This document shows positions 10,413 through 20,246 of a stretch of 64,000 nt of DNA, in pieces (positions within the stretch are counted from its first letter, which is position 1; each line of letters begins with the position of its first letter). Under the pieces are notes generated by a model. That model was not told the origin of the DNA, did no database searches, and saw nothing but the letters and a program-made list of their open reading frames with translations. Source of the stretch: Xenorhabdus anantnagensis (GTDB lineage: Bacteria; Pseudomonadota; Gammaproteobacteria; Enterobacterales; Enterobacteriaceae); the NCBI RefSeq assembly GCF_028598555.1, contig NZ_JAQRFN010000013.1:50283-114282 (forward strand). Direction: 5' to 3'. The position numbers and the translations under genes are program-made.

Positions 10413-11845
10413 GTGTTCCCCGTAGGTACGGGGATAAACCGCCTTGCGGCCAGAAATCACGGCTATCAATGGAGTGTTCCCCGTAGGTACGGGGATAAAC
10501 CGTGCCGGACAACGATGCTGATATTGAGTTTGTTGTGTTCCCCGTAGGTACGGGGATAAACCTGGTTTTGCTCAATCGATGCCACGTCAACATGGGTGTT
10601 CCCCGTAGGTACGGGGATAAACCTTCAACGTCACCATCTTTTAACCGGCGATGCCGTGTTCCCCGTAGGTACGGGGATAAACCGAATAATTTCTGGTGTC
10701 GGGTAGAACTGGTGACGTGTTCCCCGTAGGTACGGGGATAAACCGGCGAAAACAGGCACACGGGTATATTTATTTCAGTGTTCCCCGTAGGTACGGGGAT
10801 AAACCGTTGAATCATTTAAAAAACTTTATCAGGATTTAGTGTTCCCCGTAGGTACGGGGATAAACCGTGAGTGATTCATGAATCACGCTGCGGGCTTTTG
10901 TGTTCCCCGTAGGTACGGGGATAAACCGGATTAAAACCATGTCAGATAAAGAATCACCATGTGTTCCCCGTAGGTACGGGGATAAACCGGCGAAACCTCG
11001 AAGGGTGCGACCAACGAGGCTGTGTTCCCCGTAGGTACGGGGATAAACCGCCTTAGATTTCCTGCTGATTTCATGGGGACGGGTGTTCCCCGTAGGTACG
11101 GGGATAAACCGGCCGCCTGTGTGTCACGAATTGTTTTTTCTGTCGTGTTCCCCGTAGGTACGGGGATAAACCGGTTGAATGGGATACTGTCTGTACGCAA
11201 AAAAAGTGTTCCCCGTAGGTACGGGGATAAACCGCTGTCAGAAATCGGCGCGCATGGAAGCGCCGAAGTGTTCCCCGTAGGTACGGGGATAAACCGTTAT
11301 TGGTACGGCTGGCTCAGGTAAAACTATGGTGTTCCCCGTAGGTACGGGGATAAACCGTTGACCGCATCCAGATACAGTTCTGGCACTTGGTGTTCCCCGT
11401 AGGTACGGGGATAAACCGGATTCCAGCCAGTCGGCTCACCACTTTTAACCGTGTTCCCCGTAGGTACGGGGATAAACCGCCAAATATAAATATGCCTCGC
11501 TGGATGATATTGTGTTCCCCGTAGGTACGGGGATAAACCGGAGGCCGCATGAGACATTTTGATTACAACCGCGTGTTCCCCGTAGGTACGGGGATAAACC
11601 GGAGGCCGCATGAGACATTTTGATTACAACCGCGTGTTCCCCGTAGGTACGGGGATAAACCGTACGATTACAGAACCGTAAATACACATCTAACGTGTTC
11701 CCCGTAGGTACGGGGATAAACCGAGTCGGGCATGAGTGAAGTTCAAGCAGAGAAAGTGTTCCCCGTAGGCACGGGGATAAACCGCTGCACGGTCTTCTGC
11801 CTAAAGGAGTTTATGCATGTTCCCCATAGGTACGGGGATAAACCG
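10413..11845 (+). CRISPR. CRISPR array, type I-E, 24 repeats and 23 spacers
   Basis: Repeats of 29 bp, beginning GTGTTCCCCG and ending GGGGATAAACCG, with CCCCGTAGGTACGGGG as the palindromic core. They start at 10413, 10474, 10535, 10596, 10656, 10717, 10778, 10839, 10900, 10961, 11022, 11083, 11145, 11206, 11268, 11329, 11390, 11451, 11512, 11573, 11634, 11695, 11756 and 11817. Most spacers are 32 bp; one is 31 and two are 33. The third and fourth repeats end in T rather than G. The last two carry point changes (GGCACGG; CCCCATAGG), marking the leader-distal end. Spacers 11541-11572 and 11602-11633 are identical. Confidence 0.98.
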
Positions 11846-11958
11846 ATGGCCGTATCGATTATGAGATAAGACACTGGGTCATTCAAAGTCATCAGCACTG
11901 TCATCGAAAGAGAATATTATATTTAAAGCCAATCAACACTTTGAATACATCATCGGAT

Positions 11959-11988
11959 AAACCAGCCCTGAGTAAGCGGGGTTGGTTT
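11959..11988 (+). terminator. Hairpin downstream of the CRISPR array
   Basis: An 11-bp stem AAACCAGCCCT / GGGGTTGGTTT with an 8-base loop, including two G-U pairs. It lies 113 bp after the last repeat and could end the array transcript, although no long T run follows. The rest of 11846-12446 is AT-rich and presumably holds the promoter of the next gene; I see nothing else certain there. Confidence 0.45.
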
Positions 11989-12446
11989 CATGATGGGGGC
12001 TTCCGCAATTACAAGAGCAACCTCAAACTTTTATGCATAAAAACACATAAAAATAACTACTGATTAAATAAAATCATCATGTGCCAAAGAGAATTTATCA
12101 ATAATATCTTTATGGTGATTTATCTTGGTTTAATGAATATATAAATAATAATAAAAAATTTTATTTCAATCGTCTTACTTTAAGTAAGAAAAATATATAG
12201 CAACAAAAAATCAACCAAAAAATAATAACTCTATAAAATTAATTGTTTTATCAAAATATTAAGGAGATAAAATCAACTTTATTTGATGATAAATCGAACG
12301 AATATTCCAAATTGTGCGATATTCTATCTACAAGCATAATTCGTTAATGATTGTCAAAAATACCTATGATAATCTACGCCGCTTTCCATCCTGCATTGTT
12401 CATTTGATAGACAATTAACTGTCAAAAATAGGAAGCGAATTTATTT

Positions 12447-13466
12447 ATGAACTTAACTAACACCAGTAAATTGTTAGCCGCTACTCTGTGTCTTGCAACC
12501 TCGTATAGCTACGCAGATAGTGAGCGTCCACTTTTTTCATTGACCATGTCAGAATCCGGCGTTCAGAAAACGAATAATGATGGTAGCTTATCCCGCTCTA
12601 CCAAATCTGAATCGCGTATTCTGCCAATTTGGGGTGATGAAGCTCGCGCGAAAGGTTACGACCTGCCTGAGCCGTTTGGTGTTAGTTATGGTTATATGAA
12701 TCTGCGACAAGATGTTGTCGTAGATAGCATTAAATTTCAATTCACCAATCCCCTTGTAGATAATGCCTTCAGAAATATTATTGCCGTCAATGCTGGAGAT
12801 ACTCGGGGAAAAAATGAATCTCATATGCTTAAACTGGATACTTGGGTATTACCTTTTCTAAATGTATATAGTGTATATGGGAAAACCAAAGGTACATCAA
12901 GAACTAATCTTGATAGCATTTACTTTATGAACATGGAAGAGCCTTGGCAAAAGGATATTCCTTTTGAATTGAATTTTAAAGGAAAGACCTATGGTGGTGG
13001 AGTTACTTTTGCTGGCGGTTATAATCAGTTTTTTGCCACATTAGATGCCAATTATACACGTACTAATCTTGATATTTTAGATGGTGATATCAGCGCTTTT
13101 GTCCTCACTCCTCGTGTTGGTTATGAATTTGTGTTTGAGCCACTCTTTTCCGGACAGGGAAATAGTAAGGTTCAAGTATGGGTAGGTGCTATGTACCAAG
13201 ATATCACCCAACGTTTTAAAGGTGATGTCAGCAAGCTCACTTTACCACCTGACCTAGCTGGCTTGTTTGAACCAATTAAAAATAATCCAGCTGATAACGG
13301 CAAATTTCAATCAGACATTAAATTCGATGTCGAACAACACCTTGCCCACAAATGGAATAATACTGTTGGTGCACGGGTCGAAATTACCCGTAATTTCAAT
13401 ATCCTGTCAGAAGTCGGTTTCGGCAACCGTAACAGCTTCTTTATTTCCGGTGAGTTCCGTTTTTAA
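12447..13466 (+). CDS. Predicted outer-membrane beta-barrel protein
   Basis: A 339-residue exported protein. It has a signal peptide (MNLTNTSKLLAATLCLATSYS, cut near YAD) and many alternating hydrophobic strands in the second half. It ends in FRF with the terminal phenylalanine typical of beta-barrel proteins folded by BAM. I do not recognise the family. Its stop overlaps the ATG of the next gene (TAATG), so the two are translated together, and a third envelope gene follows. It probably works with those partners at the outer membrane; the function is unknown. Confidence 0.75.
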   Translation: MNLTNTSKLLAATLCLATSYSYADSERPLFSLTMSESGVQKTNNDGSLSRSTKSESRILPIWGDEARAKGYDLPEPFGVSYGYMNLRQDVVVDSIKFQFTNPLVDNAFRNIIAVNAGDTRGKNESHMLKLDTWVLPFLNVYSVYGKTKGTSRTNLDSIYFMNMEEPWQKDIPFELNFKGKTYGGGVTFAGGYNQFFATLDANYTRTNLDILDGDISAFVLTPRVGYEFVFEPLFSGQGNSKVQVWVGAMYQDITQRFKGDVSKLTLPPDLAGLFEPIKNNPADNGKFQSDIKFDVEQHLAHKWNNTVGARVEITRNFNILSEVGFGNRNSFFISGEFRF

Positions 13467-14617
13467 TGTTTGATCGCGCAATATTCAAAAGGCTGGTGAT
13501 TTCCAGCCTGCTTATTTTTACCATTTCATCTGCACACGCTGATATCTTGCCTGATCGGCAAAAAATTGATGGTTGGTTAAACGAATTAGGCGGCAGCAAC
13601 CATTTTGATGACCGCAAGAAAATTGACTGGGGCGTATTACCCGGCCCTTTTTACACCCCTGAAATGGGTGTGGGGATTGGTGTTGCCGTAGTTGGTTTAT
13701 ACCGCCCTGACAGTTCTGATCACATTAGCCAGACATCTTCATTGGGACTCAGTGGTTTTGGATCATCAACCGGTGCATTTGGCTTGAATTTCACCAATTA
13801 TAATTTTCTTGCCAACGATCAATGGCGGTTATTTGTTTCCGGCACACTGAATAACACTCCAACTTATTATTGGGGCAAAGGCTATAACGCCGGTAAAAAT
13901 AATAGCAATAAAGAGAAATATCATTCGCAGGAATTTGATATTCGTCCCCGCTTTCTTTATCGCGTCACCAATGCCACTTATATGGGATTAGGCTGGAATT
14001 TTTCATCCATCAACGCCAGTAATCCAGATACCGGCGCTAAACGCTATTTTGATCAATCTGTTGGCGGTCGCTCCATAGTAAGTTCCGGTGTAAGTGCCTA
14101 CTTTAGTTATGACACACGGGATTTCTTGCCCAATGCTCAGCAGGGGCAGGCATTTGAGATCGTTTATACTTATTTTTCCCCTGAGTTGGGTAGCGATCAC
14201 CGTTTCCATACCACGCAATTGCAGTTCTCAACCTATCACCAGTTATCTGAAAAAACGGTTCTGGCCTTTGATAACTATGCCCGTTTCAGTTCAGGCGATG
14301 TGCCGTGGAATCAGCTATCATTGCTCGGTAATGGTCAGAGGATGCGCGGCTACTATGAAGGGCGTTATCGCGACAACAACATTTTCACATCACAGCTAGA
14401 ATTAAGGCATAAACTTGACTGGCGCCACGGTGTGGTCGGTTGGATAGGCACCGGCACATTGGGAAACTCCCCTTCACAATTGGGAACAAAACATTGGCTT
14501 CCTTCTGTTGGTGTTGGCTATCGTTTCGAGTTTAAACCTCGCATGAATATCAGATTAGATTTTGGTATCGGTAAAGACAGTACTGGGTTCTACTTTCAGG
14601 TCGGGGAAGCGTTTTGA
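13466..14617 (+). CDS. BamA/TamA-like (D15/Omp85) outer-membrane protein
   Basis: The 383-residue product has a signal peptide (cut near SAHAD) and a C-terminal Omp85-type barrel. The stretch LLGNGQRMRGYYEGRYRD (residues about 288-305) is the VRGF-like loop motif seen in surface-antigen (D15) proteins, and the protein ends in phenylalanine. It lacks room for the POTRA repeats of BamA, so it belongs to the short Omp85-like class often linked to lipid or surface functions. It is coupled to both neighbours: one-base overlap upstream, and the next gene starts at a TTG inside its stop region. Confidence 0.8.
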   Translation: MFDRAIFKRLVISSLLIFTISSAHADILPDRQKIDGWLNELGGSNHFDDRKKIDWGVLPGPFYTPEMGVGIGVAVVGLYRPDSSDHISQTSSLGLSGFGSSTGAFGLNFTNYNFLANDQWRLFVSGTLNNTPTYYWGKGYNAGKNNSNKEKYHSQEFDIRPRFLYRVTNATYMGLGWNFSSINASNPDTGAKRYFDQSVGGRSIVSSGVSAYFSYDTRDFLPNAQQGQAFEIVYTYFSPELGSDHRFHTTQLQFSTYHQLSEKTVLAFDNYARFSSGDVPWNQLSLLGNGQRMRGYYEGRYRDNNIFTSQLELRHKLDWRHGVVGWIGTGTLGNSPSQLGTKHWLPSVGVGYRFEFKPRMNIRLDFGIGKDSTGFYFQVGEAF

Positions 14618-15747
14618 GATTATTAGTTACCCTGTGCCTCTGTTTTTTATTGATGGCATGTGAAAATAAGCTTCACCCTGTTAATTCGGTAGAGCCAGCC
14701 CTCGTCAGTGATACTCACGAACAGTCGCAGGAAAATTGGGACGCATTACCTCCTATTGCTCCACCTGAGGGTTTGAGAGCCTGTTGTGCTTTCGGTTATA
14801 ACCTTAAGGCCCAACTATGGAGTATTCCTATCCCCTTCTACAATATTGACAATATTGTAGAAGCCAAGACATTGGGTGAGCATCACTACAATGACAGTAT
14901 TATCGGTGCCAGTGCTGCATTGTTGGGGGTAAGCAATGAAAAAGTTGGCTTGCTCTATACCCATAAAGGTGGGTTTATTGATATTTCTCATGTGAGAGAT
15001 ACCGCCGACTATACACTCTATCTGTTCAGTCAAATTAATGCCCATCTTGGTCAAGAATGGAAATTAACCCTGAATAATGAGCTTGCTGCACGCAAAATTC
15101 ACTTTTTGGCTTTTACGCCGCCGGAAGATCCTGCTGAACACTATACACTGAGTGCTTATTTGGCTGCCAAACTCGCTTTTCAACTCGCAGCCTGGCATGA
15201 AATCGCACAATGGTACGGCTATCAATCCGTGCCGGGATTTTCAGAAGGCATTTCGGCTTTTTCTCCGGAAGATCTCTATTCGAATCTGCTGGGCGCACGA
15301 CTGGCATTGACGTTGATCTTGGAAGGCCACGCATCTTCTGTGGCGCAGTTCTCGGCCTCCATGGCTAAGATTTTGCCGACTGCTTTGCATGAGCTTGGGG
15401 ATTACCCCCAGTCAGGTACAAAAGAGATGTTTGATAGCATAGATGGCTTATGGTGGAACAGTTATCAACGCATTCCCGAAAAGTTTCTGGTACTGCAACG
15501 AAATTACGATATCCACGATAATCGCTATCCATTAATGCCTTCAGGTAAAGAGAGCGTTGCCTTGCGACTGTCTCTGCCTGAACACTATCAGCATTTTTCA
15601 TTGGGTAAACTGGCTGAATTCCAGTTATGGCCAACCAGTGAGATGAAAAATCTACCTGTTCCAAAACAATATTGGACAGTGAAAGATTTTAAAATGTTGG
15701 CGGAAAATGCCCAACGTGAAGACAAGCAACAACTGCTGATCAAATAG
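14614..15747 (+). CDS. DUF4056-type lipoprotein
   Basis: A 377-residue putative lipoprotein: signal peptide with lipobox LLMAC, so Cys16 would be lipidated. The conserved LRACCAFGYNLKAQ and GFIDISHVRDTADYTLYL segments identify the DUF4056 family, whose function is unknown. The TTG start at 14614 overlaps the stop of the D15-like gene; no ATG lies near. It is the last of three coupled envelope genes, and an inverted repeat that could terminate transcription follows at 15780-15814. Confidence 0.8.
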   Translation: MRLLVTLCLCFLLMACENKLHPVNSVEPALVSDTHEQSQENWDALPPIAPPEGLRACCAFGYNLKAQLWSIPIPFYNIDNIVEAKTLGEHHYNDSIIGASAALLGVSNEKVGLLYTHKGGFIDISHVRDTADYTLYLFSQINAHLGQEWKLTLNNELAARKIHFLAFTPPEDPAEHYTLSAYLAAKLAFQLAAWHEIAQWYGYQSVPGFSEGISAFSPEDLYSNLLGARLALTLILEGHASSVAQFSASMAKILPTALHELGDYPQSGTKEMFDSIDGLWWNSYQRIPEKFLVLQRNYDIHDNRYPLMPSGKESVALRLSLPEHYQHFSLGKLAEFQLWPTSEMKNLPVPKQYWTVKDFKMLAENAQREDKQQLLIK

Positions 15748-15779
15748 GCAATTATAAAACCGATCTTTCAATAACATGT

Positions 15780-15814
15780 AGAGGAATATACCTAATTGAT
15801 AGGTGTATTCCTCT
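15780..15814. terminator. Bidirectional terminator-like hairpin
   Basis: A 15-bp stem (AGAGGAATATACCTA with its complement, one G-U pair) around a 5-base loop, between two convergent genes, the DUF4056 lipoprotein and the MarR regulator. It could serve both. Confidence 0.7.
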
Positions 15815-15821
15815 ATCCGGA

Positions 15822-16292
15822 TTACTTACTCAATCCCCCCAAAACTCTACGTATTGGGGTATGTTGTTTAATCAGTTCCTGCAAAACCTCTTTCAATAAC
15901 TGACTTTTTCCATTGCCCAGTGGCTCCAGCACGCTTTTTTCATGAGATTCTGCCTCGGTCAGCAACCCTTCTACCACTTTTTGCCCCGTTTCAGTCAAAC
16001 GTACCAACGTAACACGGCGATCACCGCCACCATTGGAAAAACGAGCTACATACCCCTGTAATTCTAAACGTTGTAAAACACGAGTAATGGTCGGCTGTTT
16101 GCTCACCGTTTTCTGTGCCAGAAAGCTAATGCCAATCGGTCCACTTCCCGCTAACGTCGATAATACCCGCCACTCCAGTACTGACAGTCCTTGCGATTCA
16201 ACAATATCATGGAACTCAGAAGAAACTAGCATCCATGCCTGCCCAAGCAGGGCAGGCAAGTAATTGTCAACAAACACTTTTGAATCTGGCAT
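15822..16292 (-). CDS. MarR-family transcriptional regulator
   Basis: A 156-residue winged-helix regulator. The DNA-binding part includes LSVLEWRVLSTLAGSGPIGISFLAQKTVSKQPTITRVLQRLELQGYV, followed by the wing GGGDRRVTLVRLTETGQK, the classic MarR pattern. Such proteins respond to phenolic or other small ligands and usually repress nearby or their own promoters. The target is unknown; no divergent gene sits close enough to be obvious. The 470 bases to its right (16293-16762) hold no gene I can support. Confidence 0.88.
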   Translation of the reverse strand: MPDSKVFVDNYLPALLGQAWMLVSSEFHDIVESQGLSVLEWRVLSTLAGSGPIGISFLAQKTVSKQPTITRVLQRLELQGYVARFSNGGGDRRVTLVRLTETGQKVVEGLLTEAESHEKSVLEPLGNGKSQLLKEVLQELIKQHTPIRRVLGGLSK

Positions 16293-16762
16293 AAGTTGAA
16301 CAACCCTTTTTATCTCAGGAAGTTTTTTGTTTTCCGATTTTAAAAGGTTCCCCTGTGAAAAACACGCCCACGACAGTCATTCAGCCAATATTTTCCTGAT
16401 AACAGTGAGCCAAATCTCGGAACGTATGTATTCAGTCCAAGTTGTTTCAATATCATGTAGATTGTCGCCACAGATGAAGAAATAACAAACAATCCCGCCG
16501 ATCTTCGATTAAAGCTACACAGAACATTTATTCTCACGACCGATCTCAAGAATAATCGCCCCTTTTTCCACCTATCTAAAAAGCCTATCAAATGAAATAA
16601 CGGGATAATTTTGCTTATAAATGCGCTATTTTTCCGCAGTGATTCCCTCTACAATTCTGACAAAAAAATCCTGACAAAAAATAACGGCCGTTTAAGGCAA
16701 AGATTATATGTGGTAAGGCTCCCGTCAGGGACATTAGCTACGCACTTAAAAGGACATCAAGC

Positions 16763-18010
16763 ATGAATCTTCAAGCAGGACAGAATATCGTTCTATCTAC
16801 GACTTCTCTTCGATTGACGCTCTCTTACCCAACATCTCCTTCTTTTCGCAGTGAAGTAGATGCTTCCGCTTTTCTGTTGAATGCCAGTGGTAAAGTCAGG
16901 GGAGATAGTGACTTCTACTTTTACAATAATCCCACCGCCGCAGATAACAGCTTGGTTTTGGAGACATCTCACCAAAGCAGCATCATCACTCTGGATCTGA
17001 CAAAAATAGATGCCGATGTGAGCAAAATTGCTATCACGCTGGTGATAGACGGCCCGGATTCAGTTGCCAATCTTCAACAACTGAAATTTGAAGCCCCAAA
17101 TATTGCTAGCTTCACTGTTTCAACCGCGGGTAGAACTGAAAAGGCCATGATTGTTGCGGAAATTTATCGGCACTCCGGCAACTGGAAACTTCGGGCTCTT
17201 GGGCAAGGATTCAATGGTGGGCTGGGGCCTCTGGCTGTGAATTTTGGTGTCGATGTGGAGCAACCTGTGCCTTCAGATAATCCACCTCCTAGCCCAACTA
17301 TCAGCCTTGAGAAAAAATTACAGGACAAAGCACCACGCCTTGTAAGCCTTGCCAAAAATGCAACTATCAGCCTGAATAAACACAAACTGCAATCAATAAA
17401 AGCACGAGTTGCATTTGTTCTTGATGCATCAGGATCGATGCACAATCAATTCAAAAAAGACTATGTGCAGGCTGTGCTGGATCGTATTGCGGTACTGGCT
17501 GTGCAATTTGACGATGACGGTTCAATGGATCTCTGGGGATTTGCCTCAAAACACAAAAAATATCAGGACGTAACCCTTGATAATCTTGATGGCTATATTC
17601 ATACAATACAGACCGCTATAAAACGCTCTATGTGGGAAATTCTTCCTGGTCTCGGCGGTGTAAATAATGAACCACCAGTTATGGAAGAGGTTATCGACTT
17701 TTTTAAAGACAGTGATCTACCTGTCTATATTGTGTTTATTACCGACGGTGGTATTAGTAAAACTCGTCAGATCAAAGATGCTATTCGACGTTCAGCAAAT
17801 TATCCTATTTTTTGGAAGTTTGTTGGTCTGGGTGGTTCGAATTACGGAATACTGGAAGATCTCGATAACTTTACCGATCGTCGTCTTGATAACACCCATT
17901 TCTTTGCGATCGACAATTTTGCTACCGTAAAAGAAGATCAGCTGTACGATCTGTTATTGAAAGAGTTTAAAGACTGGCACGATGCCGCCGCCGCTGAACG
18001 AATTCTGTAA
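16763..18010 (+). CDS. terF: TerF-like protein: TerD domain plus von Willebrand A domain
   Basis: The 415-residue protein joins an N-terminal TerD-like domain (acidic DSDFYFYNN at 48-56; [12 protein letters not shown] at 139-150) to a C-terminal vWA domain. The vWA MIDAS motif DASGS is at 221-225 and an FITDGG motif follows further on. A proline-rich linker separates the two. This is the architecture and length of TerF of tellurite/phage-resistance (ter) clusters. No other ter gene is present here, so it stands alone. AAAAGGA lies ahead of the ATG. Metal binding is expected; the actual stress role is not shown. Confidence 0.85.
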   Translation: MNLQAGQNIVLSTTSLRLTLSYPTSPSFRSEVDASAFLLNASGKVRGDSDFYFYNNPTAADNSLVLETSHQSSIITLDLTKIDADVSKIAITLVIDGPDSVANLQQLKFEAPNIASFTVSTAGRTEKAMIVAEIYRHSGNWKLRALGQGFNGGLGPLAVNFGVDVEQPVPSDNPPPSPTISLEKKLQDKAPRLVSLAKNATISLNKHKLQSIKARVAFVLDASGSMHNQFKKDYVQAVLDRIAVLAVQFDDDGSMDLWGFASKHKKYQDVTLDNLDGYIHTIQTAIKRSMWEILPGLGGVNNEPPVMEEVIDFFKDSDLPVYIVFITDGGISKTRQIKDAIRRSANYPIFWKFVGLGGSNYGILEDLDNFTDRRLDNTHFFAIDNFATVKEDQLYDLLLKEFKDWHDAAAAERIL

Positions 18011-18038
18011 TTATGCAGTATGTAATTTATAACGATGA

Positions 18039-18058
18039 GCGCCCCGAATTAGGGGCGC
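18039..18058. terminator. Bidirectional intrinsic terminator
   Basis: GCGCCCC / GGGGCGC stem with a six-base loop between the convergent terF and ABC-F genes. Confidence 0.8.
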
Positions 18059-18063
18059 CAGAT

Positions 18064-19869
18064 TTATTCTAAAATTTCATAGAGTCTCTTAATTTCCTTT
18101 CTCCATATCTCCTGATTTTTCAGCTTCTGATGTTTCGGTTTCCGAGCCAAATCCTCCGCCAGATTTTTTTCCAATACCACAATACGTTGAAGAACTGTCT
18201 CTTCATCCGCTAAATCCGCTAATATTTCTGATTCATCAAGTGTGCTTCCCCGATCTCTAACTACTTCTTTTTGAGAAGAGATCACCTTTTTTTGAGAAGA
18301 AATCACTTTTTCATTCAGGAATAGATAATATCCATCGCTGGATGTCACTTCTTCCAACTCGCCATTTTTAATCAGCAAAAAACGATTGGCGACGTTATCA
18401 ATAAACGCCTTGTCATGCGAAGTAATTAATATTGTCATTCCGTTATTAATCAATTCACTTTCCAATTCCATTTTGCCAAAAATATCCAAATGGTTAGTCG
18501 GCTCATCGAGAATCAAGAAATTATGTTTATTTAATTTCAAGATTAAAAACATTAGCCTGGAGCGTTCACCACCACTTAATCTTCCCACCAATTTATTAAA
18601 ATCCGCATATTCAAACCCTGCTGCAATCAATTGTTGCTTACAGGTGATATCGTCGATATTCGGCGTGTTATTTCTAACCACATCAAAAATCGATTCATTC
18701 AGCGGGATTTTCTCTAATTCCTGATCGAGATAGCCCATATTACACTGCGGGGAAAAAATGATATTTTCGATATCGTAAGCCGAATTTTCCAACTGCGTAT
18801 CTTGCTTACTTCTTGCCTTATTGTAAGCCTCAACAAGGGTATGAATCAGGGTGGATTTCCCCACGCCATTGTCCCCCAACAAAGCAATTCTATCTCCCGG
18901 CCGGATATACAATCCATTGGTAGAAAATAAAGAATTAAACTGCCCATTCAGTTGATAACCAATCCATTTTTCCTCAATCTGCAACATCTGTTTGGATTTG
19001 ATCGTGTCAGCATCCAACGATAAACGATAAGTTTCACCTTCGGTGGTTCTGGTCTTACTCTGTTCGAGTTTTTCGACACGCTTTTCCATCGATTTGGCTT
19101 TTCTGGCGAACTTTTCGTTATCGTAAAGTTTTGCCCACAGTGCCAAGCGTTTTGCGCTTTCCTGTATGCGTCGAATATTTTTCTCCTCTGCTTTCAATCG
19201 CAGAGCATCAGACTCATCTTTTTCTTGTAACGCTTCAAATGCCTGACTGAATGGCAGGGAAAACGACATCAGTTGTTGGTCACGCAAGAAAACTGTCTGA
19301 TTGGTAACGTTATCCAGAAAGTTTCTGTCATGGGAGACAATGATAAAAGCACTCTTTAGATTATTATTAAAAAAATCCTCGAAGAATTTCAGGGTATTGG
19401 CATCCAAGTGGTTACTGGGTTCATCGAATAAAATAATATCGGGTTCCACGACCGCACTCATGGCAAACATCAACTTTGTCTTCTGTCCACCGCTGAGATC
19501 AGCGACTTTAGTATTAAAATCAGTATCCTGAAAGCCAAAATTATAAAGCATAGATGCAGCTTTATAGTCACCATATTCATCAACTTGTTTCACTTTTTGG
19601 GAAATAGACTCAAGTAAGGTCATTTCAAGCAATGCGCCGTCAATAAACTGAGAAACCATTTCCAATCTCAGACCATTAGCATACTCAATAAGCCCTTCAT
19701 CCGGTTTTTCAATGCCAGCCAATAGCTTAAGTAAGTGAGTTTTTCCTGTGCCGTTATAACCGACCAATGCAATTCTGTCGTTTTCTTTCATAGTTATGGA
19801 AAGATTGCTAAATAATGGCTTTGAATTAATACCAAAGTTAACCTTATTACAATGAATCAGCGTTGACAT
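18064..19869 (-). CDS. ABC-F family ATPase (ribosome-associated)
   Basis: A 601-residue soluble protein with two ATP-binding cassettes and no membrane segment. Cassette 1 has GYNGTGKT (37-44), LSGGQ (125-129) and DEPSNHLD (149-156). Cassette 2 has GDNGVGKST (332-340), LSGGE (431-435) and DEPTNHLD (455-462). The charged linker at about 220-280 is the ribosome-contacting arm of ABC-F proteins. These act as translation factors or protect ribosomes from antibiotics; which applies is unclear. A tandem VISSQK duplication sits at 522-534, followed by a charged C-terminal tail. Confidence 0.9.
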   Translation of the reverse strand: MSTLIHCNKVNFGINSKPLFSNLSITMKENDRIALVGYNGTGKTHLLKLLAGIEKPDEGLIEYANGLRLEMVSQFIDGALLEMTLLESISQKVKQVDEYGDYKAASMLYNFGFQDTDFNTKVADLSGGQKTKLMFAMSAVVEPDIILFDEPSNHLDANTLKFFEDFFNNNLKSAFIIVSHDRNFLDNVTNQTVFLRDQQLMSFSLPFSQAFEALQEKDESDALRLKAEEKNIRRIQESAKRLALWAKLYDNEKFARKAKSMEKRVEKLEQSKTRTTEGETYRLSLDADTIKSKQMLQIEEKWIGYQLNGQFNSLFSTNGLYIRPGDRIALLGDNGVGKSTLIHTLVEAYNKARSKQDTQLENSAYDIENIIFSPQCNMGYLDQELEKIPLNESIFDVVRNNTPNIDDITCKQQLIAAGFEYADFNKLVGRLSGGERSRLMFLILKLNKHNFLILDEPTNHLDIFGKMELESELINNGMTILITSHDKAFIDNVANRFLLIKNGELEEVTSSDGYYLFLNEKVISSQKKVISSQKEVVRDRGSTLDESEILADLADEETVLQRIVVLEKNLAEDLARKPKHQKLKNQEIWRKEIKRLYEILE

Positions 19870-20102
19870 TGTTATGTCCCCATCATAAAAAAGCTTCGTT
19901 AATCTCAGACTGATGATTATTTTTCAAACAAAACTTATATATTCAAAGAAAAATCAGGTCAAGCCATTGTCATAATAAATGAATACATAACTACTAAATT
20001 TTATGTAACTTAATGTTATTATTTAATCCCTTTATGAGTAAATTCCGTCAATTATGATAGGAATGATAATTATGTGAATCCATAATTAACGCAATAATTA
20101 CA

Positions 20103-20136
20103 AAAAGGTACTTTCCAATATAGAAAAGCACCTTTT
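20103..20136. terminator. Terminator-like hairpin upstream of the ABC-F gene
   Basis: AAAAGGTACTTT pairs with AAAGCACCTTTT (one mismatch) around a ten-base loop. It lies between two minus-strand genes and probably ends the Ail-type gene. The rest of 19870-20246 is AT-rich and should hold the ABC-F promoter; no attenuator peptide is evident. Confidence 0.6.
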
Positions 20137-20246
20137 GTTATAAGAATCCGATCTTGATTTAATCCCAATAGATATTGAGAGCTGCATCAAAGAGAAATAA
20201 ACATCCCCCCGAACACATCAAGAAATATACGCCTTAAATTTGTTGT

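Noticed and set aside
10408..11687. Several open frames in the CRISPR array with repeated SPYLRGTR / PVYPRTYGEH / RFIPVPTGNT blocks
   Set aside because: They are translations of the 29-bp repeats and 32-bp spacers (61-bp period) and have no ribosome-binding sites.
16340..16591. An 83-residue minus-strand frame with a faintly HTH-like SSSVATIYMILKQLGLN
   Set aside because: No family could be assigned, there is no ribosome-binding site, and composition does not look coding; it may be an old transposase scrap but I cannot support it.
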